A program made the translations under genes and the position numbers. A stretch of 8,627 bases of DNA, from the NCBI GenBank assembly GCA_025357995.1, contig JANYLF010000199.1:1-8627 (forward strand), written 5' to 3'. The notes beneath the pieces are model-generated. The model was not told where the DNA came from, did no database searches, and worked only from the letters and a program-made list of their open reading frames with translations. This stretch comes from Acidimicrobiia bacterium (GTDB taxonomy: Bacteria; Actinomycetota; Acidimicrobiia; IMCC26256; JAENVU01). Positions 1 to 5,786 of the stretch are shown in pieces (within the stretch, counting starts at the first letter, position 1; every line of letters starts with the position of its first letter).

Positions 1-95
1 CCACAGGCTTCGTCGGGCAGGCCCGCGTAACAGTGCCCCACGATGCGCTCGAACTGGTCGACCGACAAGCGCAGGGTCGGGAGCGCGAACGTCAC
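1..95 (-). CDS. JAMM/Mov34 (M67 family) metallopeptidase, N-terminal fragment cut by the window edge
   Basis: Only the first 31 codons are inside the window; the gene reads leftward off the edge. The start is a GTG at 95-93 that overlaps the TGA stop of the CoxL-like gene (GTGA, 4 nt), which implies translational coupling. The visible peptide has the form LRLSVDQFERIVGH...LPDEACG. This matches the opening helix and first strand of prokaryotic M67 proteins (compare 'xxHPDExxALL' in archaeal JAMM). Glu29 in PDEACG sits where the family has its catalytic glutamate. The zinc motif HxH...D would lie beyond the edge and cannot be checked. Known bacterial relatives include Mec, which trims CysO-cysteine in a sulfur-carrier pathway, and proteases paired with ThiS/MoaD-like proteins. 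Whether this one acts on such a carrier is unknown, but a MoaD/CysO-like gene just outside the window is a reasonable guess. Confidence 0.72.
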   Translation of the reverse strand, partial: MTFALPTLRLSVDQFERIVGHCYAGLPDEAC

Positions 96-2383
96 GCGCG
101 CGCGGCCTGGATTGCGTTCCATACGCGCTGCGATGAGAGCGGCATGTCGATGTGGCGGACGCCGAGGTGCGACACCGCGTCGACCACCGCGTTCTGCAAC
201 GCAGGGGTGGAGCCGATCGTGCCGGATTCGCCGATCCCCTTCGCGCCCAACGGGTTGAGCGGCGTCGGCGTCTCGGTGTTGGACGCCTCGAAGCTCGGCA
301 GCTCCGCGGCACTCGGCATCGCGTAATCCATGAGGTTCGCCGTCAGCGGATTTCCGTCGTCGTCGTACGCGAAGCCTTCCCACAACGCCTGCGCCGCGCC
401 CTGCGCGATGCCTCCGTGCTGTTGGCCGGCCACGAGCATCGGATTCAGGATGCGACCGCAGTCGTCGACGGCGACCTGACGCAAGTGCTCGACCTTTCCG
501 GTCTCGGTATCCACTTCGACGACCGCGATGTGCGCGCCAAACGGATACGTCGCCTCGCCCTGGTTGAAGTCGAGCGCGTGAGCGAGCGCGGGTTCCATCC
601 CGGCGGGGAGCTTCGACGCGTCGTTGGCTGCGGCCGCGAGCTCGGCCCAGCTCAGCGCGGAGGTCGGGACACCGGCAACACCGAGGCCGGAGCCTTCCAT
701 CAGCACGATGTCGTCGACGTTCGCCTCGAGCAAGTGAGCAGCGAGCGCCTTCGCCTTCGCGAGTACTTCCTCGCTCGCCTTGTACAACGCGCTGCCACCG
801 ATCTGGAGAGAGCGCGAACCCATGGTGCCCGTGCCGCGCGGCACGAGCGCGGTGTCGGATTGCACGAGCGTGACCTTCTCCATGGGAATACCCAAGAGTT
901 CCTGCACGATCATCGCGAACGCGGTCTCGTGGCCTTGACCGTGCGCCGAGGTGCCCACCGTGGCCGTGACGGAGCCATCGTCGTGGACTTCGATCGCGCC
1001 GTATTCCTGGAACAAGCCGCCGGCGGTGACCTCGACATAGGTGCAGACCCCGATGCCGAGCTGTTTGACGTCGCCACTCGCGCGCCGTTCCGCCTGCTCG
1101 GCCCGGAGCCCGTCGTAGTCCGCGATCCGGCACACTTCGTCGAGCGCCTTGGCGTAGTCGCCGACGTCGTAGTTCGCGCCGGTCACCGTGGTCAGCGGAA
1201 ACGACTCCGCTGGGATGAAGTTGCGCCGCCGAATCTCGACCGGATCGATGTCGAGTTCGTCGGCCGCCATGTCGAGAATGCGCTCGAGCATGGCGGTCGC
1301 CTCCGGCCGACCCGCGCCCCGGTAGGCCGCGGTCGTGGTGGTGTTGGTCGCCGCGCCCCACGCGTTGAGCTCGACCTTCGGGATCACGTACACGCCCTGG
1401 GCCATGGATCGCGTGAGGAACGGCAGGAACGCGCCAATGCCAGGATACGCGCCACCGTCGGCGTACACCTTCGCCCGCAACGCGACGATGGTGCCGTCAG
1501 TTTTCAATCCCATCTCTACGTGTTGGATCTGCGCACGACCATGGGTCATCGCCACCATGTTCTCGGAACGAGTCTCGGTCCACTTCACCGGTCGACCGAG
1601 TAGTTGCGAGGCCTTGATCGCGATCGCGTGCTCCACGTAGAGACCGGTCTTCGCACCGAACCCACCACCGACGGTGCCCGCGATGACGCGCACCCGTTCG
1701 CCCGGCAGCCCCGCGACTGCCGCGGCTTCGTTGACGATGCCGTGCGCGGCCTGGGTCGGCACGTGCAAGATGAGGCCATCGCCATCGTGCACCACGACGA
1801 TGCCGTTCGGTTCCATGGGGACGGGCGCCAACCGTTGATTGACGAACCGAGCCGAAATGACGACGTCCGAACCGTCCAAGACGGTGGGATCCTCCCCGAA
1901 GTCGAACGCGATCGCCGTGTTCGAACCGTTCTCCTCGAACAAGAGTGGCGCGTCATCGGCGAGTGCGAGTTCCGGATCGACAACGACGGGCAGCGGGTCG
2001 TAGTCGACGATGACCTGCTCGGCCGCGTCGACGGCCAGGGCGCGGGTTTCGGCCACGACGGCCGCGACCACATCGCCGACGAATCGGACACGGTCGGTCG
2101 CGAGCGGTGGACGACTGAAGACCGGAGGGAGCATGACGAAACCCTGGACCGGATCCATCGCCAGATTCCGGCTCGTGTACACCGCGAGCACGCCCGGCAT
2201 GCTCTCCGCGTCGGCGATGTCGATCTCGGTGATCGTGGCGTGCGCGATCGTGGACCGGACGAACACGACGTGCGCGAGCCCGTCGATCGGAAGATCGTCG
2301 AAGTAGCGGGCGGTGCCTTCGAGGATCGCGGGGTCCTCGCGGCGCAGCACCGAGTTGCCAAGAATCGAGCCGGACGCGGCCAT
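92..2383 (-). CDS. Form II CoxL-like molybdenum hydroxylase large subunit (xanthine dehydrogenase family)
   Basis: A 763-residue molybdopterin-binding subunit of the xanthine oxidase/CO dehydrogenase family. The N-terminal aldehyde oxidase a/b hammerhead domain (about residues 10-135, opening GNSVLRREDP) is followed by the Mo-cofactor domain. Visible motifs are GGGFGAK at 239-245, AYRGAGR at 353-359, HGQGHET at 481-487 and GIGESGTIG at 716-724, with Glu719 as the active-site base. True CO dehydrogenases (form I) carry AYxCSFR, so AYRGAGR marks form II, whose members hydroxylate varied substrates and are rarely proven CO oxidisers. The enzyme normally needs a 2Fe-2S small subunit and an FAD medium subunit; neither is adjacent on the upstream side, where an EthD gene lies, and the downstream neighbour is a peptidase. 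I chose ATG 2383: AAGGA lies 7 nt before it and the conserved region begins within ten residues. An in-frame GTG at 2428 with AAGGAG 7 nt upstream is a real alternative adding 15 residues. Substrate unknown. Confidence 0.93.
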   Translation of the reverse strand: MAASGSILGNSVLRREDPAILEGTARYFDDLPIDGLAHVVFVRSTIAHATITEIDIADAESMPGVLAVYTSRNLAMDPVQGFVMLPPVFSRPPLATDRVRFVGDVVAAVVAETRALAVDAAEQVIVDYDPLPVVVDPELALADDAPLLFEENGSNTAIAFDFGEDPTVLDGSDVVISARFVNQRLAPVPMEPNGIVVVHDGDGLILHVPTQAAHGIVNEAAAVAGLPGERVRVIAGTVGGGFGAKTGLYVEHAIAIKASQLLGRPVKWTETRSENMVAMTHGRAQIQHVEMGLKTDGTIVALRAKVYADGGAYPGIGAFLPFLTRSMAQGVYVIPKVELNAWGAATNTTTTAAYRGAGRPEATAMLERILDMAADELDIDPVEIRRRNFIPAESFPLTTVTGANYDVGDYAKALDEVCRIADYDGLRAEQAERRASGDVKQLGIGVCTYVEVTAGGLFQEYGAIEVHDDGSVTATVGTSAHGQGHETAFAMIVQELLGIPMEKVTLVQSDTALVPRGTGTMGSRSLQIGGSALYKASEEVLAKAKALAAHLLEANVDDIVLMEGSGLGVAGVPTSALSWAELAAAANDASKLPAGMEPALAHALDFNQGEATYPFGAHIAVVEVDTETGKVEHLRQVAVDDCGRILNPMLVAGQQHGGIAQGAAQALWEGFAYDDDGNPLTANLMDYAMPSAAELPSFEASNTETPTPLNPLGAKGIGESGTIGSTPALQNAVVDAVSHLGVRHIDMPLSSQRVWNAIQAARA

Positions 2384-2435
2384 ACAACAGTCCTTCGTGT
2401 CGGGGGTCGGCGGCAATCTATCCGGCACGCCCAGT

Positions 2436-2441
2436 CTCCTT
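2436..2441 (-). promoter_or_regulatory. Second Shine-Dalgarno (AAGGAG) for an alternative CoxL GTG start at 2428
   Basis: AAGGAG is followed by a 7-nt spacer and a GTG at 2428-2426, which is in frame with the CoxL-like gene and adds MPDRLPPTPDTKDCC before the chosen ATG at 2383. The chosen ATG has its own AAGGA at 2395-2391, also with 7-nt spacing. Both sites are of good quality, so either start, or both, may be used. The added 15 residues do not resemble the family N-terminus. Confidence 0.45.
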
Positions 2442-2476
2442 ATACAGCCGGTCGCACCGGACGGCTGCGCGCGGGC

Positions 2477-3040
2477 TCAGACCGGCGGACCCACCAACGT
2501 GGTTTCCGGTCCGGGCCGGTCCATAAATCGAGAGACGTCCGCCATGATCTCGGCGCGGCCCTCGTCGGAATCGAAGAACTTCGTCTCGAAGTCGGCGCGG
2601 GACGCGAAACCGAGCAGCGCAACGCCGTCGATCGCCGGCGTTTCGGCGGTCACGGTCTCGGTCTCGGTCACCACCCATTGTCGATAGTCGACGAGCCCAA
2701 TGTGGCGCCGCTTCGCGAGGGGAGCGTGGCGATCGAGCCAGTGCGCAACGAACTCGTCGCGCGTGAGCGCAGGGCGACGCCGCATGAGTGACACCATCGT
2801 GACTGCGGGTGCCGTCACCGCCTCGATCACCACGGTCTCGTCGACCGACCAGGCGAACACCCGGTCTCCGAGCGTCGGCCACGCCACGTTCGGCATCGCA
2901 TCAGCGCCGCCGACCAGCAGATCGAACGGCGTCCCTCGCCCATACGCTCCTTGATCCGCGAGCGCCCGCCGCACCCACTCCGGCTCGACACGCGCGACTT
3001 GCCCGTCGTCCGGAGCCCAGATCGACGCCAACCAGCCCAC
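2477..3040 (-). CDS. EthD-domain protein
   Basis: A 187-residue protein with an EthD (dimeric alpha/beta barrel) domain at about residues 80-180: a first strand TMVSLMRRRPALTRDEF, then HWLDRHAPLAKR, a central YRQWVV strand, and a C-terminal GFASRADFETKF...DVSRFMD segment. The HW..RHAPL pattern is typical of the family. The first 75 residues (GWLASIWAPDDGQVA...) are less recognisable and may be a degenerate first ferredoxin-like repeat. EthD proteins are small soluble barrels found beside oxidative catabolic genes, as in the Rhodococcus ethyl tert-butyl ether cluster; their biochemical role is mostly unknown. The start is GTG 3040, preceded by a purine-rich GGGGGAGAGGTAGG whose AGGTAGG ends 8 nt from the start. 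The gene reads toward the CoxL-like gene (93 bp gap, or 48 bp to its alternative start) and is divergent from the BKACE gene, suggesting co-regulation. Confidence 0.85.
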   Translation of the reverse strand: MGWLASIWAPDDGQVARVEPEWVRRALADQGAYGRGTPFDLLVGGADAMPNVAWPTLGDRVFAWSVDETVVIEAVTAPAVTMVSLMRRRPALTRDEFVAHWLDRHAPLAKRRHIGLVDYRQWVVTETETVTAETPAIDGVALLGFASRADFETKFFDSDEGRAEIMADVSRFMDRPGPETTLVGPPV

Positions 3041-3065
3041 AAGGGAAACCTACCTCTCCCCCTCA

Positions 3066-3071
3066 TAAGCT
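3066..3071 (+). promoter_or_regulatory. Putative -10 box (TAAGCT) of the BKACE gene, leaderless arrangement
   Basis: TAAGCT fits the actinobacterial TANNNT -10 consensus and ends 8 nt before the ATG at 3080. There is no good Shine-Dalgarno between them. This spacing would put transcription start at or next to the A of the ATG, giving a leaderless mRNA. The whole divergent spacer is only 39 bp, so any promoter of the opposing EthD gene must overlap this one. No convincing -35 was seen. Confidence 0.35.
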
Positions 3072-3079
3072 CGGCGACC

Positions 3080-3955
3080 ATGACGACGCCGGTGATCATC
3101 GAAGCGGCACTGAACGGGATCACGAGCCGCGGCCGCAACCCCCGCGTACCGGTGAGCCCCGCGGATCTCACGGCCGATGCGATCGCGTGCATCGACGCGG
3201 GCGCGACGGTGGTGCACACCCACGCGCACAACCTCGGCGCGCCCATCGACGAACTCGTCCAGGCCTATGCCGACTGCTACGAAGCCGTCCTCGCCGAACG
3301 GCCGCGCACGATCCTCTATCCCACCACGGGGCTCGGCAGTACGCCGGCGGCCCGCTACCACCACGTGAACGAGCTGGCGAGCAGCGGCCTCATCCGCGCG
3401 TCGTTCGTAGATCCCGGCTCGGTAAATCTGGGCGGCACCGGACCCGACGGCCTTCCTCCTGCGATCGAGTACGTGTACACGAACACCTTCGTCGACATCC
3501 GCTATGGGTTCGACCTCTGCGCGCAACATCGGCTCGGTCCGAGCATCGCGATCTTCGAACCGGGATTCCTCCAAGTGGTGCTCGCGTACCACGAAGCCGG
3601 CGCACTCCCTGTGGGCACGCTGGTGAAGCTGTACTTCGCGGCCGGCGGCTACCTCACCAAGGGTCGTGCGCTCTGGGGCGTACCACCAATCCCCGAAGGC
3701 CTCGACCTCTACCTCGCGATGCTCGGCGATTCCGGCATTCCGTGGGCGATCGCGATCGTCGGTGGCGCTGCGCTCGACCATCCACTCACACGCGTGGCAC
3801 TCGAACGCGGTGCGCATCTTCGCGTCGGCCTCGAAGATCAATCCGACGGACCGGAGAACGTGGAGCTGGTCGTCGGCGCCGGGAGGTTGTGTGCCGAGGT
3901 CGGCCGACCCGTGGCGACCCTCGCGGAGACCGAATCCATTCTCGGTCTCACCTGA
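3080..3955 (+). CDS. Beta-keto acid cleavage enzyme (BKACE, DUF849 family)
   Basis: A 291-residue TIM-barrel enzyme of the BKACE family, whose members condense a beta-keto acid with acetyl-CoA to give acetoacetate and a new acyl-CoA, using a zinc ion. Landmarks line up with Kce, the 3-keto-5-aminohexanoate cleavage enzyme: His46 and His48 in VVHTHAHN (zinc ligands at the same numbers), YPTTG, and RVGLED at 248-253, giving the conserved Arg248, zinc ligand Glu252 and Asp253. Length is normal for the family. The His-rich motif reads HTHAHN where most relatives have a form of HxHxRD/N, so substrate choice may differ. The ATG at 3080 begins the family sequence (MTTPVIIEAALNG); an in-frame upstream ATG at 2951 would overlap the divergent EthD gene and adds residues of no family likeness. 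There is no clear Shine-Dalgarno, and the mRNA may be leaderless. Divergence from the EthD-CoxL run suggests a shared catabolic pathway. The exact keto acid cannot be told from sequence. Confidence 0.92.
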   Translation: MTTPVIIEAALNGITSRGRNPRVPVSPADLTADAIACIDAGATVVHTHAHNLGAPIDELVQAYADCYEAVLAERPRTILYPTTGLGSTPAARYHHVNELASSGLIRASFVDPGSVNLGGTGPDGLPPAIEYVYTNTFVDIRYGFDLCAQHRLGPSIAIFEPGFLQVVLAYHEAGALPVGTLVKLYFAAGGYLTKGRALWGVPPIPEGLDLYLAMLGDSGIPWAIAIVGGAALDHPLTRVALERGAHLRVGLEDQSDGPENVELVVGAGRLCAEVGRPVATLAETESILGLT

Positions 3956-4005
3956 CCTCGCGGCGCTACGAAACAACGCTCATCGGGTCTCGTTACGACG
4001 ACCGG

Positions 4006-4011
4006 TAGCGT
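4006..4011 (+). promoter_or_regulatory. Putative -10 box (TAGCGT) of smpB, leaderless arrangement
   Basis: TAGCGT matches TANNNT and is followed by exactly 6 nt and then the ATG of smpB at 4018, the spacing expected when transcription starts at the first base of the start codon. No Shine-Dalgarno is present in the 62-bp gap after the BKACE gene. A good -35 was not found. The gap and this box suggest smpB has its own promoter rather than riding on the BKACE transcript. Confidence 0.45.
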
Positions 4012-4017
4012 GCATGG

Positions 4018-4479
4018 ATGCCACGGCAAGGCGACGGGATCGTCCTCACCAATCGCAAGGCCCGTCACGACTACAGCATTCTCGACGTGTGGGAGTGCGG
4101 GATCGTCCTCGTGGGTTCCGAAGTCAAGTCCTTGCGGGAACACCACGCGAACCTGCAGGACGCGTACGCGCGCGTCGACGACGGCGAGGTGTGGCTCAAC
4201 GGCATGCACATCCTCCCCTACGCGTTCAGCCGTGGCGACATCGATCCGGTGCGTCGCCGCAAGCTGCTGCTCAACGCGCACGAGATCGACGAGGTCACGC
4301 GCAAGACCCAGGAGCGGGGGCTCACGCTCATCCCGCTCAAGGTGTACTTCAAAGACGGTCGGGCCAAGCTCGAACTCGGACTCGCCAAGGGGAAGAAGAA
4401 CTACGACAAGCGCCACGCGCTCGCGGAACAAGATGCGAAACGAGACGTCGAGCGCGCGCTGCGGGGTCGCGGCGACTAG
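4018..4479 (+). CDS. smpB: SsrA-binding protein SmpB
   Basis: The 153-residue partner of tmRNA in trans-translation, which carries alanyl-tmRNA to ribosomes stalled on broken mRNAs. The whole family signature is visible: NRKARHDYSI near the N-terminus, GIVLVGSEVKSLR, NLQDAYARV, WLNGMHILPY, RRRKLLL, LIPLKVYFKDGRAKLELGLAKGKK, and the basic tail YDKRHALAEQDAKRDVERAL that becomes helical in the decoding centre. Length is normal. The ATG at 4018 is the only sensible start; an ATG at 4014 is in another frame. It ends 11 bp from the tail-to-tail M50 protease gene. Its RNA partner ssrA lies about 0.9 kb downstream on the same strand, beyond that protease gene. In many actinobacteria smpB follows ftsX; here it follows a BKACE gene. 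Confidence 0.97.
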   Translation: MPRQGDGIVLTNRKARHDYSILDVWECGIVLVGSEVKSLREHHANLQDAYARVDDGEVWLNGMHILPYAFSRGDIDPVRRRKLLLNAHEIDEVTRKTQERGLTLIPLKVYFKDGRAKLELGLAKGKKNYDKRHALAEQDAKRDVERALRGRGD

Positions 4480-4490
4480 TCGAGCGACAG

Positions 4491-5234
4491 TCAGACAACC
4501 TCGCTCGCCACGCGAGAGTCGTGGGCGGCGATCGCCGCCATGAGTCGTGCTTGTTGCTGTTCCGCGCTGGCGGTGCGCACCACGAACAGACCCATCATCG
4601 CGGTCCACACCGAGACGTACGGAACCCCAACGAACGGGCCGATCACACCCAGCACCACCGCCGCGCCGCCGAACACCTGACCTGCACTGGTCGCGATGAT
4701 GTCGGCGCGGGTGCGGTCCTTCGTGACCGCCCACACGCCGCTGGCCAGGATTCGCCCACCGTCGAGCGGAGCCGCGGGAATCAGATTGAACGTTCCGAGC
4801 ACGACGTTCACAACTGCGAGCCAACTCAGCGCCGACAGCGGCAGCGCGTCGAGGCCGAACGCCGCGCCGACTCGAGACGCGAGAAAGAACGCGCCCGCGA
4901 GCAGGTAGCTCATCGCCGGACCCGCGGCGGCGATACGGAACTGCGCGCCCGCCGACGGCATCACATCCTCCAGCTGTGCCACACCCCCCAACATCCACAG
5001 CGTGATGCCCACAACGTGCATACCGTTGCGGCGCGCGATCACCGAATGAGCGAGTTCGTGCGCCAAGAGGCACCCGAGGAACACCACGACCGTCGGGATC
5101 ACCGTCGCCCACAACGCGACATCGCCAACGCCCTGCGTGAGCCCGAAACTCAGGAGCCCTGCGATCACGACGACCGACCAATGCGCGCCGACGTCGATCC
5201 CGAACCATCGACCGAGCCGAACCGTGGCGCGCAT
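4491..5234 (-). CDS. Site-2 protease family membrane metalloprotease (M50), without CBS domains
   Basis: A 247-residue intramembrane zinc protease of the M50 family. HELAH at 59-63 supplies two zinc-binding histidines (59, 63) and the catalytic Glu60; the third ligand is Asp158 in PLDGGR (156-161), with Asn150 shortly before it. Hydrophobic segments lie at about 18-33, 43-58, 105-125, 136-155 and 186-220. The opening RLGRWFGIDVGAHWS is typical of the Rip3-like group. Most such proteins run on into two CBS domains (about 370-400 residues in all). This one stops about 27 residues after the last membrane segment, at the point where the CBS domains would begin, and the opposite-strand smpB gene follows immediately. 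The start is secure: AGGAGG at 5245-5240 lies 5 nt before the ATG. The substrate is unknown; family members cut membrane-anchored anti-sigma factors and similar proteins. The gene is divergent from ssrA. Confidence 0.93.
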   Translation of the reverse strand: MRATVRLGRWFGIDVGAHWSVVVIAGLLSFGLTQGVGDVALWATVIPTVVVFLGCLLAHELAHSVIARRNGMHVVGITLWMLGGVAQLEDVMPSAGAQFRIAAAGPAMSYLLAGAFFLASRVGAAFGLDALPLSALSWLAVVNVVLGTFNLIPAAPLDGGRILASGVWAVTKDRTRADIIATSAGQVFGGAAVVLGVIGPFVGVPYVSVWTAMMGLFVVRTASAEQQQARLMAAIAAHDSRVASEVV

Positions 5235-5285
5235 GGGGACCTCCTGGTCGTCGTGAACAACGTCGAATTGGCAGCTGCGCTTCCC

Positions 5286-5313
5286 ACCATAAGAACCCGC
5301 AACGGCTGGTCAT
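5286..5313 (-). promoter_or_regulatory. Possible promoter of the M50 protease gene
   Basis: Read on the minus strand, ATGACC (5313-5308, four of six matches to TTGACA) is followed by a 16-nt spacer and TATGGT (5291-5286, fits TANNNT). Transcription from here would leave a leader of about 45 nt containing the strong AGGAGG. This is a pattern match only. Confidence 0.3.
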
Positions 5314-5366
5314 CTGGCATGCGCTCAGCACACGCTCAGCGACAGACGGTCCAGTTCGGAGTGGCG

Positions 5367-5372
5367 TAGACT
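5367..5372 (+). promoter_or_regulatory. Possible -10 box (TAGACT) of ssrA
   Basis: TAGACT fits the TANNNT consensus and lies 41 nt before the mature 5' end of the tmRNA at 5414. Transcription from about 5379 would give a leader of some 35 nt, which RNase P would remove as it does for tRNAs. No strong -35 was seen about 17 nt upstream, so this is tentative. The TTGACA at 5407-5412 is not a good alternative because it abuts the mature end. Confidence 0.35.
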
Positions 5373-5413
5373 CGGTGAGTTGTCCTTGCACGCATCGGGA
5401 CGACGGTTGACAA

Positions 5414-5764
5414 GGGGGTGCGTGGCTTCGATTTTGAGGATCGAGGTGGGAGAAGCGAGCCGACGTCGTCAGATCGTCGCTAAAGAGCTGGCACACGAAC
5501 ATTTGGTGAAAACCAATTCACACTCGCTGCTTAGAAATAAGTAGCGACGTTCCACCCGGCCCAGTCGCTCGGCCGGAACCGGAACGCCATCTTGAGTGAC
5601 TTACCGCCGGGACGGGTCCCGTGGCCCGGCGGGACATCTCAGCGGGACTGGGGTCAGCGCCCGCTGCCAGTGGGTGGCGCAGACCCGAGACCTTTCCACC
5701 GGCTGCGCTCGGAGAAGTCCCACCAACAACTTGAAAGACGGGGGTTCGACTCCCCCCACCTCCA
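5414..5764 (+). ncRNA. ssrA: Transfer-messenger RNA (tmRNA)
   Basis: A 351-nt tmRNA, found by pairing its ends. The 5' strand GGGGGUG (5414-5420) pairs over 7 bp with CACCUCC (5757-5763), and the third pair is the G-U wobble that marks a molecule charged by alanyl-tRNA synthetase. The T arm is GGGGG UUCGACU CCCCC (5740-5756), preceded by the conserved GAAAGACG. The 5' end continues with GCUUCGA, the reduced D-arm consensus seen in tmRNAs. Between lie the tag-coding region (5487-5534) and hairpins fit for pseudoknots: GUUCC/GGAAC with GGCC/GGCC (5549-5579) directly after the tag stop, and CCGCCGGG/CCCGGCGG (5604-5632). The discriminator base is A5764, followed by CTC, so the CCA end is not encoded and must be added. 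The gene ends 22 bp before the stop of the convergent MBL-fold gene. Pseudoknot assignments were not folded by computer. Confidence 0.93.
5487..5534 (+). other. tmRNA proteolysis-tag reading frame (AGTRTFGENQFTLAA)
   Basis: The frame that closes with ...FTLAA then TAG gives the 15-residue tag AGTRTFGENQFTLAA, starting at resume codon GCT (5487). The ending LAA is the near-universal degron recognised by ClpXP-type proteases, and the A-G start and 15-residue length resemble the Bacillus subtilis tag. A second in-frame stop (TAA, 5538-5540) follows one codon later. The stop is well supported. The resume codon is inferred from the nearest upstream alanine codon after an in-frame TAA (5481-5483), not from a proven signal. 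Confidence 0.75.
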
Positions 5765-5786
5765 CTCACTCTCTTGGCCTTCGCCC

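Noticed and set aside
2446..2466. Small inverted repeats (CCGGT/ACCGG and AGCCG/CGGCT) between the EthD and CoxL-like genes
   Set aside because: The stems are only 5 bp, mutually exclusive and without a T-run, so neither a terminator nor an operator can be supported.
152..2791. Two long plus-strand open frames (152-1603 and 1604-2791) opposite the CoxL-like gene
   Set aside because: They are Arg/His/Asp-rich translations with no recognisable domain, antisense to a gene with complete family motifs. GC-rich codon use produces such frames.
3050..3976. Minus-strand frame opposite the BKACE gene
   Set aside because: No family features and a skewed composition; the plus strand has the full BKACE motif set.
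5407..5412. Perfect TTGACA just before the tmRNA
   Set aside because: As a -35 it would start transcription well inside the mature tmRNA, whose 5' end at 5414 is fixed by acceptor-stem pairing. No good -10 follows at the right distance.
3666..5502. Long frames 3666-5369 (+) and 3838-5502 (-) running across BKACE, smpB, the protease and ssrA
   Set aside because: They cross several well-supported genes and the tmRNA in the wrong frame or strand, and their translations are Arg-rich with no domain likeness.
5479..5544. Alternative tmRNA tag frame starting at GCT 5479 after GTC, as in the E. coli context
   Set aside because: It would end in ...SLLRNK rather than the conserved ...LAA and would be about 21 residues long.
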